In this document: piece after piece, positions 1 to 5,154 of the stretch
Layout of the letters: each line of letters starts with the position of its first letter
Numbering within the stretch: the stretch's first letter is position 1
Origin: Candidatus Alectryobacillus merdavium
GTDB lineage: Bacteria; Bacillota_I; Bacilli_A; RFN20; CAG-826
Length of the DNA stretch: 5,206 bases
Direction of reading: 5' to 3'
NCBI GenBank assembly: GCA_017694735.1
Contig: JADIMN010000010.1
Location: 1-5,206 of the forward strand
Made by a program: the position numbers and the translations under genes
The notes under the pieces: generated by a model
Seen by the model: only the letters and a program-made list of their open reading frames with translations
What the model was told of the DNA's origin: nothing
Database searches by the model: none

Positions 1-1
1 T

Positions 2-1297
2 GCACCCTTTAAAGCGGCATTAGCTATTGTTAGAACCTCCGGTGAGGGAGTTTTTGATATTGTTAATAAAATTTTTTCTAAAAAAATCGCTTTAAATAAA
101 GAGGAAAAAAATAAGATTTATTTTGGAAAAATACTTGATGATAACAATGTTGTTGATGAAGTTGTCTTACTTGCTTATAAATCTCCTTTTTCTTTTACTG
201 GAGAAGAAAGCGTAGAAATTATTTGTCATGGCAGTATTATAATAGCTAATCAAATTATTTCTTTATTAATTAAAAATGGATGCAGATATGCATTAAATGG
301 AGAATTCTCAAATAGATCTTTTCTAAATAATAAAATAAATTTAGTTGAAGCAGAAGCAATAAATGATGCGATAAATGCTGTTACTTTAGAATCTAAAAAT
401 TTATCAATGTTATCTTTAATAGGAGAAACAAATAAATTAATTTATCCAATAAAAGAGAAAATAGCTGATATTTTGTCTTTAATTGAAGTAAATATTGACT
501 ACCCAGAATATGAAGATATCGAAGAAGTAAGCAAAGAAAAGATAGATGTAGATGTAAATGATATTGTTTTACTTTTAAATGATGTAATAACAAATGGTAA
601 AAAAGGACACATTATTACAAATGGTTTAAAAGTTGCTATTGTTGGAAAGCCAAACGCTGGAAAGTCTTCTTTATTGAATGCTCTTTTAAAAGAAAAGAAG
701 GCGATAGTAACTGATATTCCTGGTACAACAAGAGACGTTGTCGAAGGAGAAATAATTTTAAATGGAATTTATTTAAAATTATTAGACACAGCAGGTATTA
801 GAGAAAGTAAAAACATTATTGAAAAAGAAGGAATTAAAAAGTCATTAGATGCTATTAAAGAAGCTGACTTAATTATATATGTCGTTGATGTTACAGATAA
901 AAAAGAAGATGAAAATATAATTAAAAGCCTTGATAATAAACTAATTATAAAAGTTTATAATAAAGCGGATTTAATCGAAGAAAAAGAAGATAAATTATAT
1001 ATTAGTGCTTTAGAAAATAAAATAGAGCCATTAAAAGAAAAAATTATGGAAGTTTTGAATTTAACAGAGGATAATTTTCAAAATCCTTCTATAAATAATG
1101 CTAGAGAACTTGGACTTTTAGAAAAATGTAGAAATTATTTAATTTCATCACTAAAAGCCAATAAAAATAATGTTAGTTTAGATCTAATAAGTGTTGATCT
1201 TAAAAACGCATATAATTGTTTACTAGAAATATTAGGCGAAGATACTAACTTAGACTTTACAAAGGAAATTTTTAAAAGATTTTGTGTAGGTAAATAA
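2..1297 (+). CDS. mnmE: tRNA modification GTPase MnmE, 5'-truncated by the window edge
   Basis: MnmE is a dimeric, K+-dependent GTPase. With MnmG it installs the (carboxymethyl)aminomethyl group at C5 of wobble uridine 34 in certain tRNAs, in the cytoplasm. The frame is open from base 2, and 431 residues are visible; about ten N-terminal codons are missing, since the family's IxRxSG motif appears almost at once (IVRTSG). The N-terminal folate-binding domain shows FTGEESVEI..HG and GEFSNRSFLNNKINLVEAEA. The G domain has a P-loop GKPNAGKS (nt 647-670), switch GTTRD (722-736), DTAG (785-796) and NKAD (959-970). The C-terminal FCVGK (CVGK at 1283-1294) is a conservative form of the CIGK motif that carries the catalytic cysteine. 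An ATG at 407 is internal, not the true start. tatD follows after one base. MnmE is often next to mnmG in Firmicutes; here it precedes tatD. The family call is secure. Confidence 0.97.
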   Translation, partial: APFKAALAIVRTSGEGVFDIVNKIFSKKIALNKEEKNKIYFGKILDDNNVVDEVVLLAYKSPFSFTGEESVEIICHGSIIIANQIISLLIKNGCRYALNGEFSNRSFLNNKINLVEAEAINDAINAVTLESKNLSMLSLIGETNKLIYPIKEKIADILSLIEVNIDYPEYEDIEEVSKEKIDVDVNDIVLLLNDVITNGKKGHIITNGLKVAIVGKPNAGKSSLLNALLKEKKAIVTDIPGTTRDVVEGEIILNGIYLKLLDTAGIRESKNIIEKEGIKKSLDAIKEADLIIYVVDVTDKKEDENIIKSLDNKLIIKVYNKADLIEEKEDKLYISALENKIEPLKEKIMEVLNLTEDNFQNPSINNARELGLLEKCRNYLISSLKANKNNVSLDLISVDLKNAYNCLLEILGEDTNLDFTKEIFKRFCVGK

Positions 1298-1298
1298 G

Positions 1299-2075
1299 AT
1301 GTTTGATGTACACACTCATTTAAATAGTGATGAATATAATTCAAATTTAGATGAATTATTAAAAAATGCAGCAAAATTAGATAATAATTTTTGTTTTTTA
1401 GTATCTGGATATGATTTAGATTCCTCTATTAAAAGTGTTGAACTTAGTAAAAAATATAAAAATATATATTCAAGTGTTGGAATTCATCCAAGCGATTGTA
1501 AAAGATATAGCTTTGATGTTTTAGAAAGCATAAAAAAACTTGCATTAGATAAAAAAGTCCTCGCTATTGGAGAAATTGGACTTGATTATTATTGGGATAA
1601 AGAAGAAAATATTAAAGAATTGCAGAGAATTTGGTTTAAAAAACAAATAGAATTAGCTAGTGAATTAAAGCTACCAATTGTAATTCATACAAGAGACGCA
1701 GTTCAAGATACTTATGATATTTTAAAAGATTCATCTTTTAAACGTCCTATAATTCTCCACTGCTACAATAACTCACTAGAAATGACAAAATTATATTTAA
1801 AAATGGAGAATGTTTATTTTTCTTTCGGAGGAGTTTTAACATTTAAAAACGCCTCAAATTTAAGAGAAATAATAAAAGTTATTCCATTAAATCGAATATT
1901 AATTGAAACTGATGCACCTTATTTAAGTCCAGTTCCATACCGTGGAAAATTAAATTTGCCTGAATATATTTTTCTAACACTAAAAGAAATGTCTAATATT
2001 TTAAATATTGATGAAATTTCTTTAAATAATATTCTTACAAATAGTGCTAAAAAGGTTTTAAACATTGATGAATAA
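1299..2075 (+). CDS. tatD: TatD-family metal-dependent deoxyribonuclease
   Basis: TatD proteins are cytoplasmic TIM-barrel metallo-hydrolases with 3'-5' exonuclease activity on DNA or RNA, linked to DNA repair and nucleic-acid turnover; the exact substrate here is not known. The 258-residue length is normal for the family. The metal ligands are visible in order: HxH at residues 5-7 (DVHTHL), E92 in GEIGLDYYWD, H130 in PIVIHTRD, H154 in ILHCYNN and D205 in ETDAPYLSP. GIHP at residues 62-64 is also typical. The ATG lies one base after the mnmE stop, so translation is probably coupled; only a weak AGG at 1288-1290 could serve as a ribosome-binding site. The 3' end overlaps rnmV by 8 nt. Both tryptophans (W99, W112) are encoded by TGG. 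Position upstream of rnmV and rsmA matches the common Bacilli order. Confidence 0.96.
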   Translation: MFDVHTHLNSDEYNSNLDELLKNAAKLDNNFCFLVSGYDLDSSIKSVELSKKYKNIYSSVGIHPSDCKRYSFDVLESIKKLALDKKVLAIGEIGLDYYWDKEENIKELQRIWFKKQIELASELKLPIVIHTRDAVQDTYDILKDSSFKRPIILHCYNNSLEMTKLYLKMENVYFSFGGVLTFKNASNLREIIKVIPLNRILIETDAPYLSPVPYRGKLNLPEYIFLTLKEMSNILNIDEISLNNILTNSAKKVLNIDE

Positions 2076-2619
2076 ATTATTTTTTAAAGGAATTATTGTT
2101 GTTGAAGGAAAAAGTGATATAAATTTTTTATCTACCTTCTTAAGTGGTAAGTTTTTTTCTACTAATGGTTGTGATATCAACGATAAAAAATTAAATTTAC
2201 TTAATAAATTAAGTAATACTAATCAAATAATTGTAATTACAGATCCTGATAAAAAAGGAAACGAAATAAGAAATAAAATAAGTAATAAAATTGATAATGT
2301 TGTTAATATTATATTAGATAAAGAATTTTGTAAGAATAAAAAGAAAATTGGATTAGCAGAAAGTAATATTGAATATGTTATTGGTAAAATAAAAGAAAAT
2401 GTTACCTTAAGTAACGATGAGATATTTAGTTTTGATATTAACTTAACCAATATCTTACAATTAAATAAGAAATATAATATTAATGTAAAAGATTTGATAT
2501 CACAAAATTATGACATAGAAATACCCACAAATAAAACTTTGCTAAAAATATTATATTTATTTGATTTTAATTTAGATACATTAGAAAAATTTGTAGAGGA
2601 TATATTAAATGGAAAGTGA
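2068..2619 (+). CDS. rnmV: Ribonuclease M5 (5S rRNA maturation), Toprim domain
   Basis: RNase M5 makes the final double-strand cut that matures 5S rRNA in low-GC Gram-positives, using a Toprim catalytic domain and ribosomal protein uL18 as cofactor. The 183-residue length matches the family. With the ATG start, the Toprim motifs are IIVVEGKSD at 9-17 (catalytic Glu 13), STNGCDIN at ~31-38, and TDPDKKGNEIR at ~58-68 (acidic metal-binding pair plus G and R). The third conserved segment reads KIGLAESN, divergent from the GIGVEHA seen in Bacillus-type enzymes. A TTG immediately before the ATG (2065) is an alternative start and is slightly better placed relative to the weak AAAGG at 2051-2055; I prefer ATG. 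The gene overlaps tatD by 8 nt and rsmA by 11 nt, so coupled translation in an operon is likely. It ends with TGA. Confidence 0.92.
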   Translation: MNKLFFKGIIVVEGKSDINFLSTFLSGKFFSTNGCDINDKKLNLLNKLSNTNQIIVITDPDKKGNEIRNKISNKIDNVVNIILDKEFCKNKKKIGLAESNIEYVIGKIKENVTLSNDEIFSFDINLTNILQLNKKYNINVKDLISQNYDIEIPTNKTLLKILYLFDFNLDTLEKFVEDILNGK

Positions 2620-3373
2620 AAACATTTATAAGAAAAAATATGGTCAAAATTTCTTAATTGATCAAAATATTTGTGAAAAAATAATTAATTTATTAAATGC
2701 AGGTGATAATGATAAAGTTTTAGAAATCGGACCAGGTGATGGAGCATTAACATATAAATTATTTAATAAGTACAAAGATAATTTTTATTGCGTTGAAATT
2801 GATGAATTTTATTTTAATAAATTAAAAAATTCCATGCAAAACTTAAATATTTTTAATAAAGATTTTTTAAAATTAGATATTTCCTCTTATAATTATGTAA
2901 TTGGAAATGTACCTTATTATATTACAAGCGAAATTTTACTTAAATTAATATTAAATTATAAAAATATCGATCAAATCGTTTTAATGATTCAACAAGACGC
3001 TTACAATAGAATAGTTGTTAGTAAAAACAAAGATGAGAAGACTCCTATTTCAATATTATTAAAATTAGTATTTGATGTAACTTTTAATTTTAATGTATCT
3101 AAGGAAGTTTTTGTGCCAAAACCTCATATTTCTAGCACTGTGTTTACTCTAACAAGTAATAAGAAATACGATTTTGACGCAAGAGATTTTTATAATTTTT
3201 TATTAATTTGTTTTAATTCACGAAGAAAAACATTAATAAATAATTTATCAAAAAAATATAGAAAGGAAGAAATTTTAGAAGTTTTAAAGATAAATAATGT
3301 GAATCTAGAAGCAAGAAGCGAAGATTTAAGCAAAGAAGATTTACTAAACATTTATCTTGAACTAAAAAAATGA
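2609..3373 (+). CDS. rsmA: 16S rRNA (adenine1518-N6/adenine1519-N6)-dimethyltransferase
   Basis: RsmA (KsgA) uses S-adenosylmethionine to dimethylate two adjacent adenines in the helix 45 loop of 16S rRNA, a late check on small-subunit assembly. Loss gives kasugamycin resistance in many bacteria. The 254 residues are slightly short of the usual 270-290. Motifs appear in order: KKYGQNFLID (8-17), SAM-binding motif I LEIGPGDGALT (38-48), acidic post-I VEID (62-65), DFLKLD (85-90), catalytic motif IV NVPYYITS (100-107), QQDAYNRIV (128-136), PKPHISSTVF (170-179) and FNSRRKTLINNL (202-213). The ATG is supported by AGAGGA at 2595-2600, 8 nt upstream, and sits inside the end of rnmV. The gene ends with tandem stops TGA-TAA. 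Adjacent placement of rnmV and rsmA couples two rRNA maturation enzymes. Confidence 0.97.
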   Translation: MESENIYKKKYGQNFLIDQNICEKIINLLNAGDNDKVLEIGPGDGALTYKLFNKYKDNFYCVEIDEFYFNKLKNSMQNLNIFNKDFLKLDISSYNYVIGNVPYYITSEILLKLILNYKNIDQIVLMIQQDAYNRIVVSKNKDEKTPISILLKLVFDVTFNFNVSKEVFVPKPHISSTVFTLTSNKKYDFDARDFYNFLLICFNSRRKTLINNLSKKYRKEEILEVLKINNVNLEARSEDLSKEDLLNIYLELKK

Positions 3374-3386
3374 TAATATTTTAAGT

Positions 3387-4268
3387 ATGTTAGTAAAAGC
3401 ATTTGGAAAAATAAATTTAACTTTAGAAATATTAAATAGAAAAAGTGATGGATATCACAATTTAAGATCATTAATTGCACCACTTAGTATTCATGATACT
3501 ATTGAAATTAAAGTATTGAAAAATTCTACTGAATCTTTTGTTACTTGTGATGCGTTAGAATTACATGGCGATAGATTTAATTTAGTATCCATGGCAATAG
3601 ATTTATTAAGAGAAAAATATAATTTTAAAGAACAATTTAGAATTACTATTTATAAAAGATTATTTATCTCTGCTGGTTTAGGTGGTGGTTCTAGTGATGC
3701 TGCTGCAGTTATTTTAGGAATTGTTAAATTATTAAAATTACCAGCTACAAAACAAGAATTAGTAAAAATAGCTAAAAAAATTGGTTCTGATGTACCTTTC
3801 TTTTTGGAAAATAAGATGGCTTTATGTGAAGGAATTGGGGATAAAATTACCTTAATAGAAAAATATTCTAAATATTATGTATTATTGATTAAACCTCATG
3901 AAGGATTATCTACTAAAGAGGTTTATCAAAAATATGATGAACTACTCGAATTAGAAAAAAGCGAAGGCGAAGAAAAAGAAAAAAGAAAAAGAATTGATTA
4001 TCAAAAATTAATGAAATTATATGAAAATGGAAAATTTAAAGAATTTAAAAAAGAAGCAGCCAATGATTTATATAAACCAGCAAAAAAATTACTTCCAGTT
4101 ATTGAAAAAATCAAACATATATTAATTGCTGATTATGGATTTTCACTCGTTGGTATGACTGGTTCTGGTTCTTGTTTGTATGTTGTTTCTAAAAACAAGA
4201 GAGAATTATACAAATTTATGAAGGAAAATTTTGAAAGATATCAAATTGAACTTACTAAAATAATGTAA
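3387..4268 (+). CDS. ispE: 4-diphosphocytidyl-2-C-methyl-D-erythritol kinase
   Basis: IspE phosphorylates the 2-hydroxyl of CDP-methylerythritol with ATP, the fourth step of the MEP route to isopentenyl diphosphate. It is a cytoplasmic GHMP-superfamily kinase. The 293 residues match the family. Visible motifs are AFGKINLTLEI (5-15) with likely catalytic K8, RKSDGYHNLRS (18-28), the ATP-binding glycine loop GLGGGSSDAA (97-106), GSDVPFFL (133-140) with likely catalytic D135, and the third GHMP motif GMTGSGSC (256-263). A lysine- and glutamate-rich stretch (~188-203) interrupts the region between motifs 2 and 3. The start is fixed by the distance to K8, but I see no Shine-Dalgarno sequence in the 13-nt gap after rsmA. 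It is the last host gene; an IS begins about 17 nt after its stop. Its presence means the organism has at least this step of the MEP pathway. Confidence 0.97.
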   Translation: MLVKAFGKINLTLEILNRKSDGYHNLRSLIAPLSIHDTIEIKVLKNSTESFVTCDALELHGDRFNLVSMAIDLLREKYNFKEQFRITIYKRLFISAGLGGGSSDAAAVILGIVKLLKLPATKQELVKIAKKIGSDVPFFLENKMALCEGIGDKITLIEKYSKYYVLLIKPHEGLSTKEVYQKYDELLELEKSEGEEKEKRKRIDYQKLMKLYENGKFKEFKKEAANDLYKPAKKLLPVIEKIKHILIADYGFSLVGMTGSGSCLYVVSKNKRELYKFMKENFERYQIELTKIM

Positions 4269-4279
4269 AAAAAGAAGGC

Positions 4280-4285
4280 TATAAT
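4280..4285 (+). promoter_or_regulatory. Perfect TATAAT -10-like box at the host/IS junction
   Basis: A consensus -10 hexamer lies 11 nt after the ispE stop, and its last T coincides with the proposed first base of the IS3-like element. I find no good -35 at 16-18 nt spacing: TTGAAC at 4246-4251 is 28 nt away. It may be the remnant of a promoter for the gene that once followed ispE, or chance in AT-rich DNA. Any transcript from it would meet the hairpin at 4299-4336. Confidence 0.25.
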
Positions 4286-4289
4286 GGAG

Positions 4290-4298
4290 TGCTAGGAT
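4290..4298 (+). promoter_or_regulatory. Candidate extended -10 in the IS3-like left end
   Basis: TGC-TAGGAT fits the extended -10 pattern (TGn then TAnnnT). In IS3-family elements a junction promoter is known to form when the two ends abut in the circular intermediate, with the -10 in the left end and the -35 in the right end. No -35 is visible upstream in the host DNA (AAAGAA region), as expected of that arrangement. Transcription would start near 4305, inside the 5' arm of the hairpin. This is inference from spacing and position. Confidence 0.3.
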
Positions 4299-4338
4299 AA
4301 AAGTGGACAAGGGTAAAAAAACACCCATCCACTTTTTT
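4299..4338 (+). terminator. Rho-independent terminator-like hairpin at the IS left end
   Basis: AAAAGTGGA (4299-4307) pairs perfectly with TCCACTTTT (4328-4336). An inner helix GGGT (4311-4314) with ACCC (4323-4326) closes an 8-nt A-rich loop. The 3' arm runs into six T residues (4333-4338). This would end transcripts reading through from ispE and the whole upstream gene cluster. Because it lies just inside the IS, ahead of orfA, it probably also insulates the transposase genes from outside transcription, a known tactic of insertion sequences. No other terminator is seen after ispE. Confidence 0.75.
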
Positions 4339-4369
4339 CTTTGTTATTCTATTAAAAGGAGGTTTTATA

Positions 4370-4759
4370 ATGCGAACAAAAAAGAAAAATGTAATGCGAA
4401 CTCCAGAAGAAAAAGAAGCTATAGTGCTTGAATATTTAAACGACAAGCGACCATCTTATCGCAAAACAGCGGATAAATATGGAATTGCTGGTTCGACGTT
4501 CAGAAAATGGAAAAAAGCATATTTGGAATTTGGGATTGAAGGATTAAAAAGTCAAACAGGAAAGGCAAAACACCCAGGAAAAGGAAATCATTTATCTGGA
4601 TTACATCTAAAGAAAAATAAAACTAAAGAAGAAGAGCTCGAACTAGAGAATCTTAAACTCAAATTGGAGGTTGCCCGATTAAAAAAAGGGTATCAAGTGA
4701 AAGGAGTTGGTTCAAAAAAGGAATACGTTACTATCAAAGACTTGAATACGAAGTCTTAG
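4370..4759 (+). CDS. IS3-family transposase OrfA (helix-turn-helix, leucine zipper)
   Basis: OrfA binds the IS ends and, when fused to OrfB by frameshifting, forms the DNA-binding front of the active transposase. On its own it usually acts as a regulator. The 129 residues show a helix-turn-helix at ~15-48 (SYRKTADKYGIAGSTFRKWKK) and a C-terminal coiled coil at ~86-105, with heptad leucines L90, L97 and L104. The basic tail resembles IS150-type OrfA proteins. The ATG at 4370 is chosen because a full AAGGAGG (4356-4362) lies 7 nt upstream, much stronger than most host sites in this window. A second ATG at codon 9 is possible but badly spaced. The slippery A7 falls at codons 105-106; without slippage translation runs on for 23 residues to TAG. 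Expression is probably limited by the upstream hairpin. Confidence 0.92.
   Translation: MRTKKKNVMRTPEEKEAIVLEYLNDKRPSYRKTADKYGIAGSTFRKWKKAYLEFGIEGLKSQTGKAKHPGKGNHLSGLHLKKNKTKEEELELENLKLKLEVARLKKGYQVKGVGSKKEYVTIKDLNTKS
4666..4687 (+). promoter_or_regulatory. Programmed -1 ribosomal frameshift site
   Basis: In the orfA frame the sequence reads tt-A-AAA-AAA-ggg (A7 at 4681-4687), a perfect X-XXY-YYZ heptamer. A shift back by one base leads straight into the orfB frame, which is open from 4657 to 5079 but has no ATG before 4804. A Shine-Dalgarno-like GGAGG (4666-4670) ends 10 nt before the slippery run, the arrangement that stimulates -1 slippage in dnaX and several IS elements by pairing with 16S rRNA. 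I see no convincing stimulatory hairpin directly downstream. Confidence 0.8.
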
Positions 4760-5082
4760 ATGAATTTTCTAAACAATATCCTATTTCATTACTTTGTAAT
4801 GTCATGGATGTGAATCGAAGTGGATATTATAAATGGAAATATAGAAAACTTCATCCATCTGAAAGACATACCCAGAGGATAAAGGATGTTGAATTCATTA
4901 AAGAAGAGTCCAACAAACATAAAGCTCACGGTTATCGTTGGTTAGCAGCGTTTCTAAAAAGAAAATATGGTGTGATAATGTCAGCTGAATATGTTTATAG
5001 GTGTAGAAAATATGCGGGAGTAATATGTGAATCCAAACATTATAGATACAAAAAGCCAGGAGAAAGCAGTTATATCTGTTAA
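4687..5082 (+). pseudogene. IS3-family transposase OrfB, N-terminal fragment truncated by IS21-like insertion
   Basis: OrfB is the catalytic part of an IS3-family transposase. Only its first ~131 codons remain. Read after a -1 shift at the A7, it begins RVSSERSW..RYYQRLEYEVLDEF and joins OrfA residues 1-106 to give a 237-residue product. The segment with SGYYKW and, further on, HGYRWLAAFLKRKYG is the HTH_21-type region that precedes the integrase core; YRYKKPGE is its usual end. The DDE integrase (rve) domain that should follow is missing. The last codons (TGT TAA, 5077-5082) come from the incoming IS21-like element, so the stop is supplied by the insertion. ATG 4804 is an internal start with no Shine-Dalgarno sequence and would give 92 residues; I think it is not the natural start. 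The remaining orfB may lie beyond the right edge, on the far side of the inserted element. Confidence 0.85.
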
Positions 5083-5102
5083 TCACGGATATAAAATGTA
5101 CA
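5081..5102 (+). repeat. IS21-like terminal direct repeat, copy 1
   Basis: This copy reads AATCACGG, a 4-nt spacer, then AAAATGTACA. It begins 4 nt inside the proposed element end and shares both conserved blocks with copy 2, whose start is 24 nt further on. It is probably a transposase (IstA) binding site. Confidence 0.7.
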
Positions 5103-5104
5103 TA

Positions 5105-5125
5105 AATCACGGCGAAAAATGTACA
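5105..5125 (+). repeat. IS21-like terminal direct repeat, copy 2
   Basis: This copy reads AATCACGG, a 3-nt spacer, then AAAATGTACA, with the same two blocks as copy 1 but one base less between them. Two copies a little over two helical turns apart suggest cooperative binding of the transposase. Confidence 0.7.
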
Positions 5126-5154
5126 CTTCTTTAGTTGATACTAAAGGAGTTTAT

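Larger units (their letters stand above)
4285..5076 (+). mobile_element. IS3-family (IS150-like) insertion sequence, 3' part missing
   Basis: The element is recognised by its two-frame layout: an orfA with helix-turn-helix and leucine zipper, an A7 slippery site, and an orfB in the -1 frame with the HTH_21 region of IS3-type transposases. The left end is placed at the TG of TGGAGTGC (4285) because IS3-family elements usually start TG and end CA; the right end is not here, so the inverted repeat cannot be checked and the boundary could be off by several bases. G+C is higher than in the host genes (27 of 60 bases at 4441-4500, against 9 of 60 at 2461-2520; these two rows are near the extremes). 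The element is interrupted at ~5076 by an IS21-like element before the DDE catalytic domain is encoded, so this copy cannot make a full transposase as it stands. Confidence 0.85.

Noticed and set aside
393..593. Minus-strand open frame of 66 codons
   Set aside because: It lies wholly inside mnmE, is rich in Leu and His as expected of antisense AT-rich coding DNA, and has no recognisable domain.
1135..1374. Minus-strand open frame of 79 codons across the mnmE-tatD junction
   Set aside because: It is antisense to two conserved genes and shows no motif or family resemblance.
2065..2067. TTG as the start of rnmV
   Set aside because: It is adjacent to an ATG, adds one residue only, and TTG is the rarer initiator. 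The weak AAAGG fits it slightly better by spacing, so it is not excluded.
2223..2450. Minus-strand frame resembling a hydrophobic membrane protein
   Set aside because: It is antisense to rnmV; the hydrophobicity comes from reading A-rich Asn/Lys/Ile codons backwards.
1299..2619. Mycoplasma-type code with TGA as tryptophan
   Set aside because: TatD tryptophans are TGG, and rnmV and rsmA end properly at TGA.
4657..4759. orfA/orfB frame change as a sequencing or degenerative frameshift
   Set aside because: The change of frame occurs at a perfectly registered A7 with an upstream GGAGG, which is the normal expression signal of IS3-family elements. A homopolymer error cannot be fully excluded.
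4898..5110. Minus-strand open frame of 70 codons across the IS3/IS21 junction
   Set aside because: It spans two unrelated elements and is antisense to clear OrfB sequence, so it cannot be an old gene.
5081..5125. Start of a CRISPR array
   Set aside because: There are only two copies, 24 nt apart, with almost no spacer between them and unequal internal spacing; location at an IS end explains them better.
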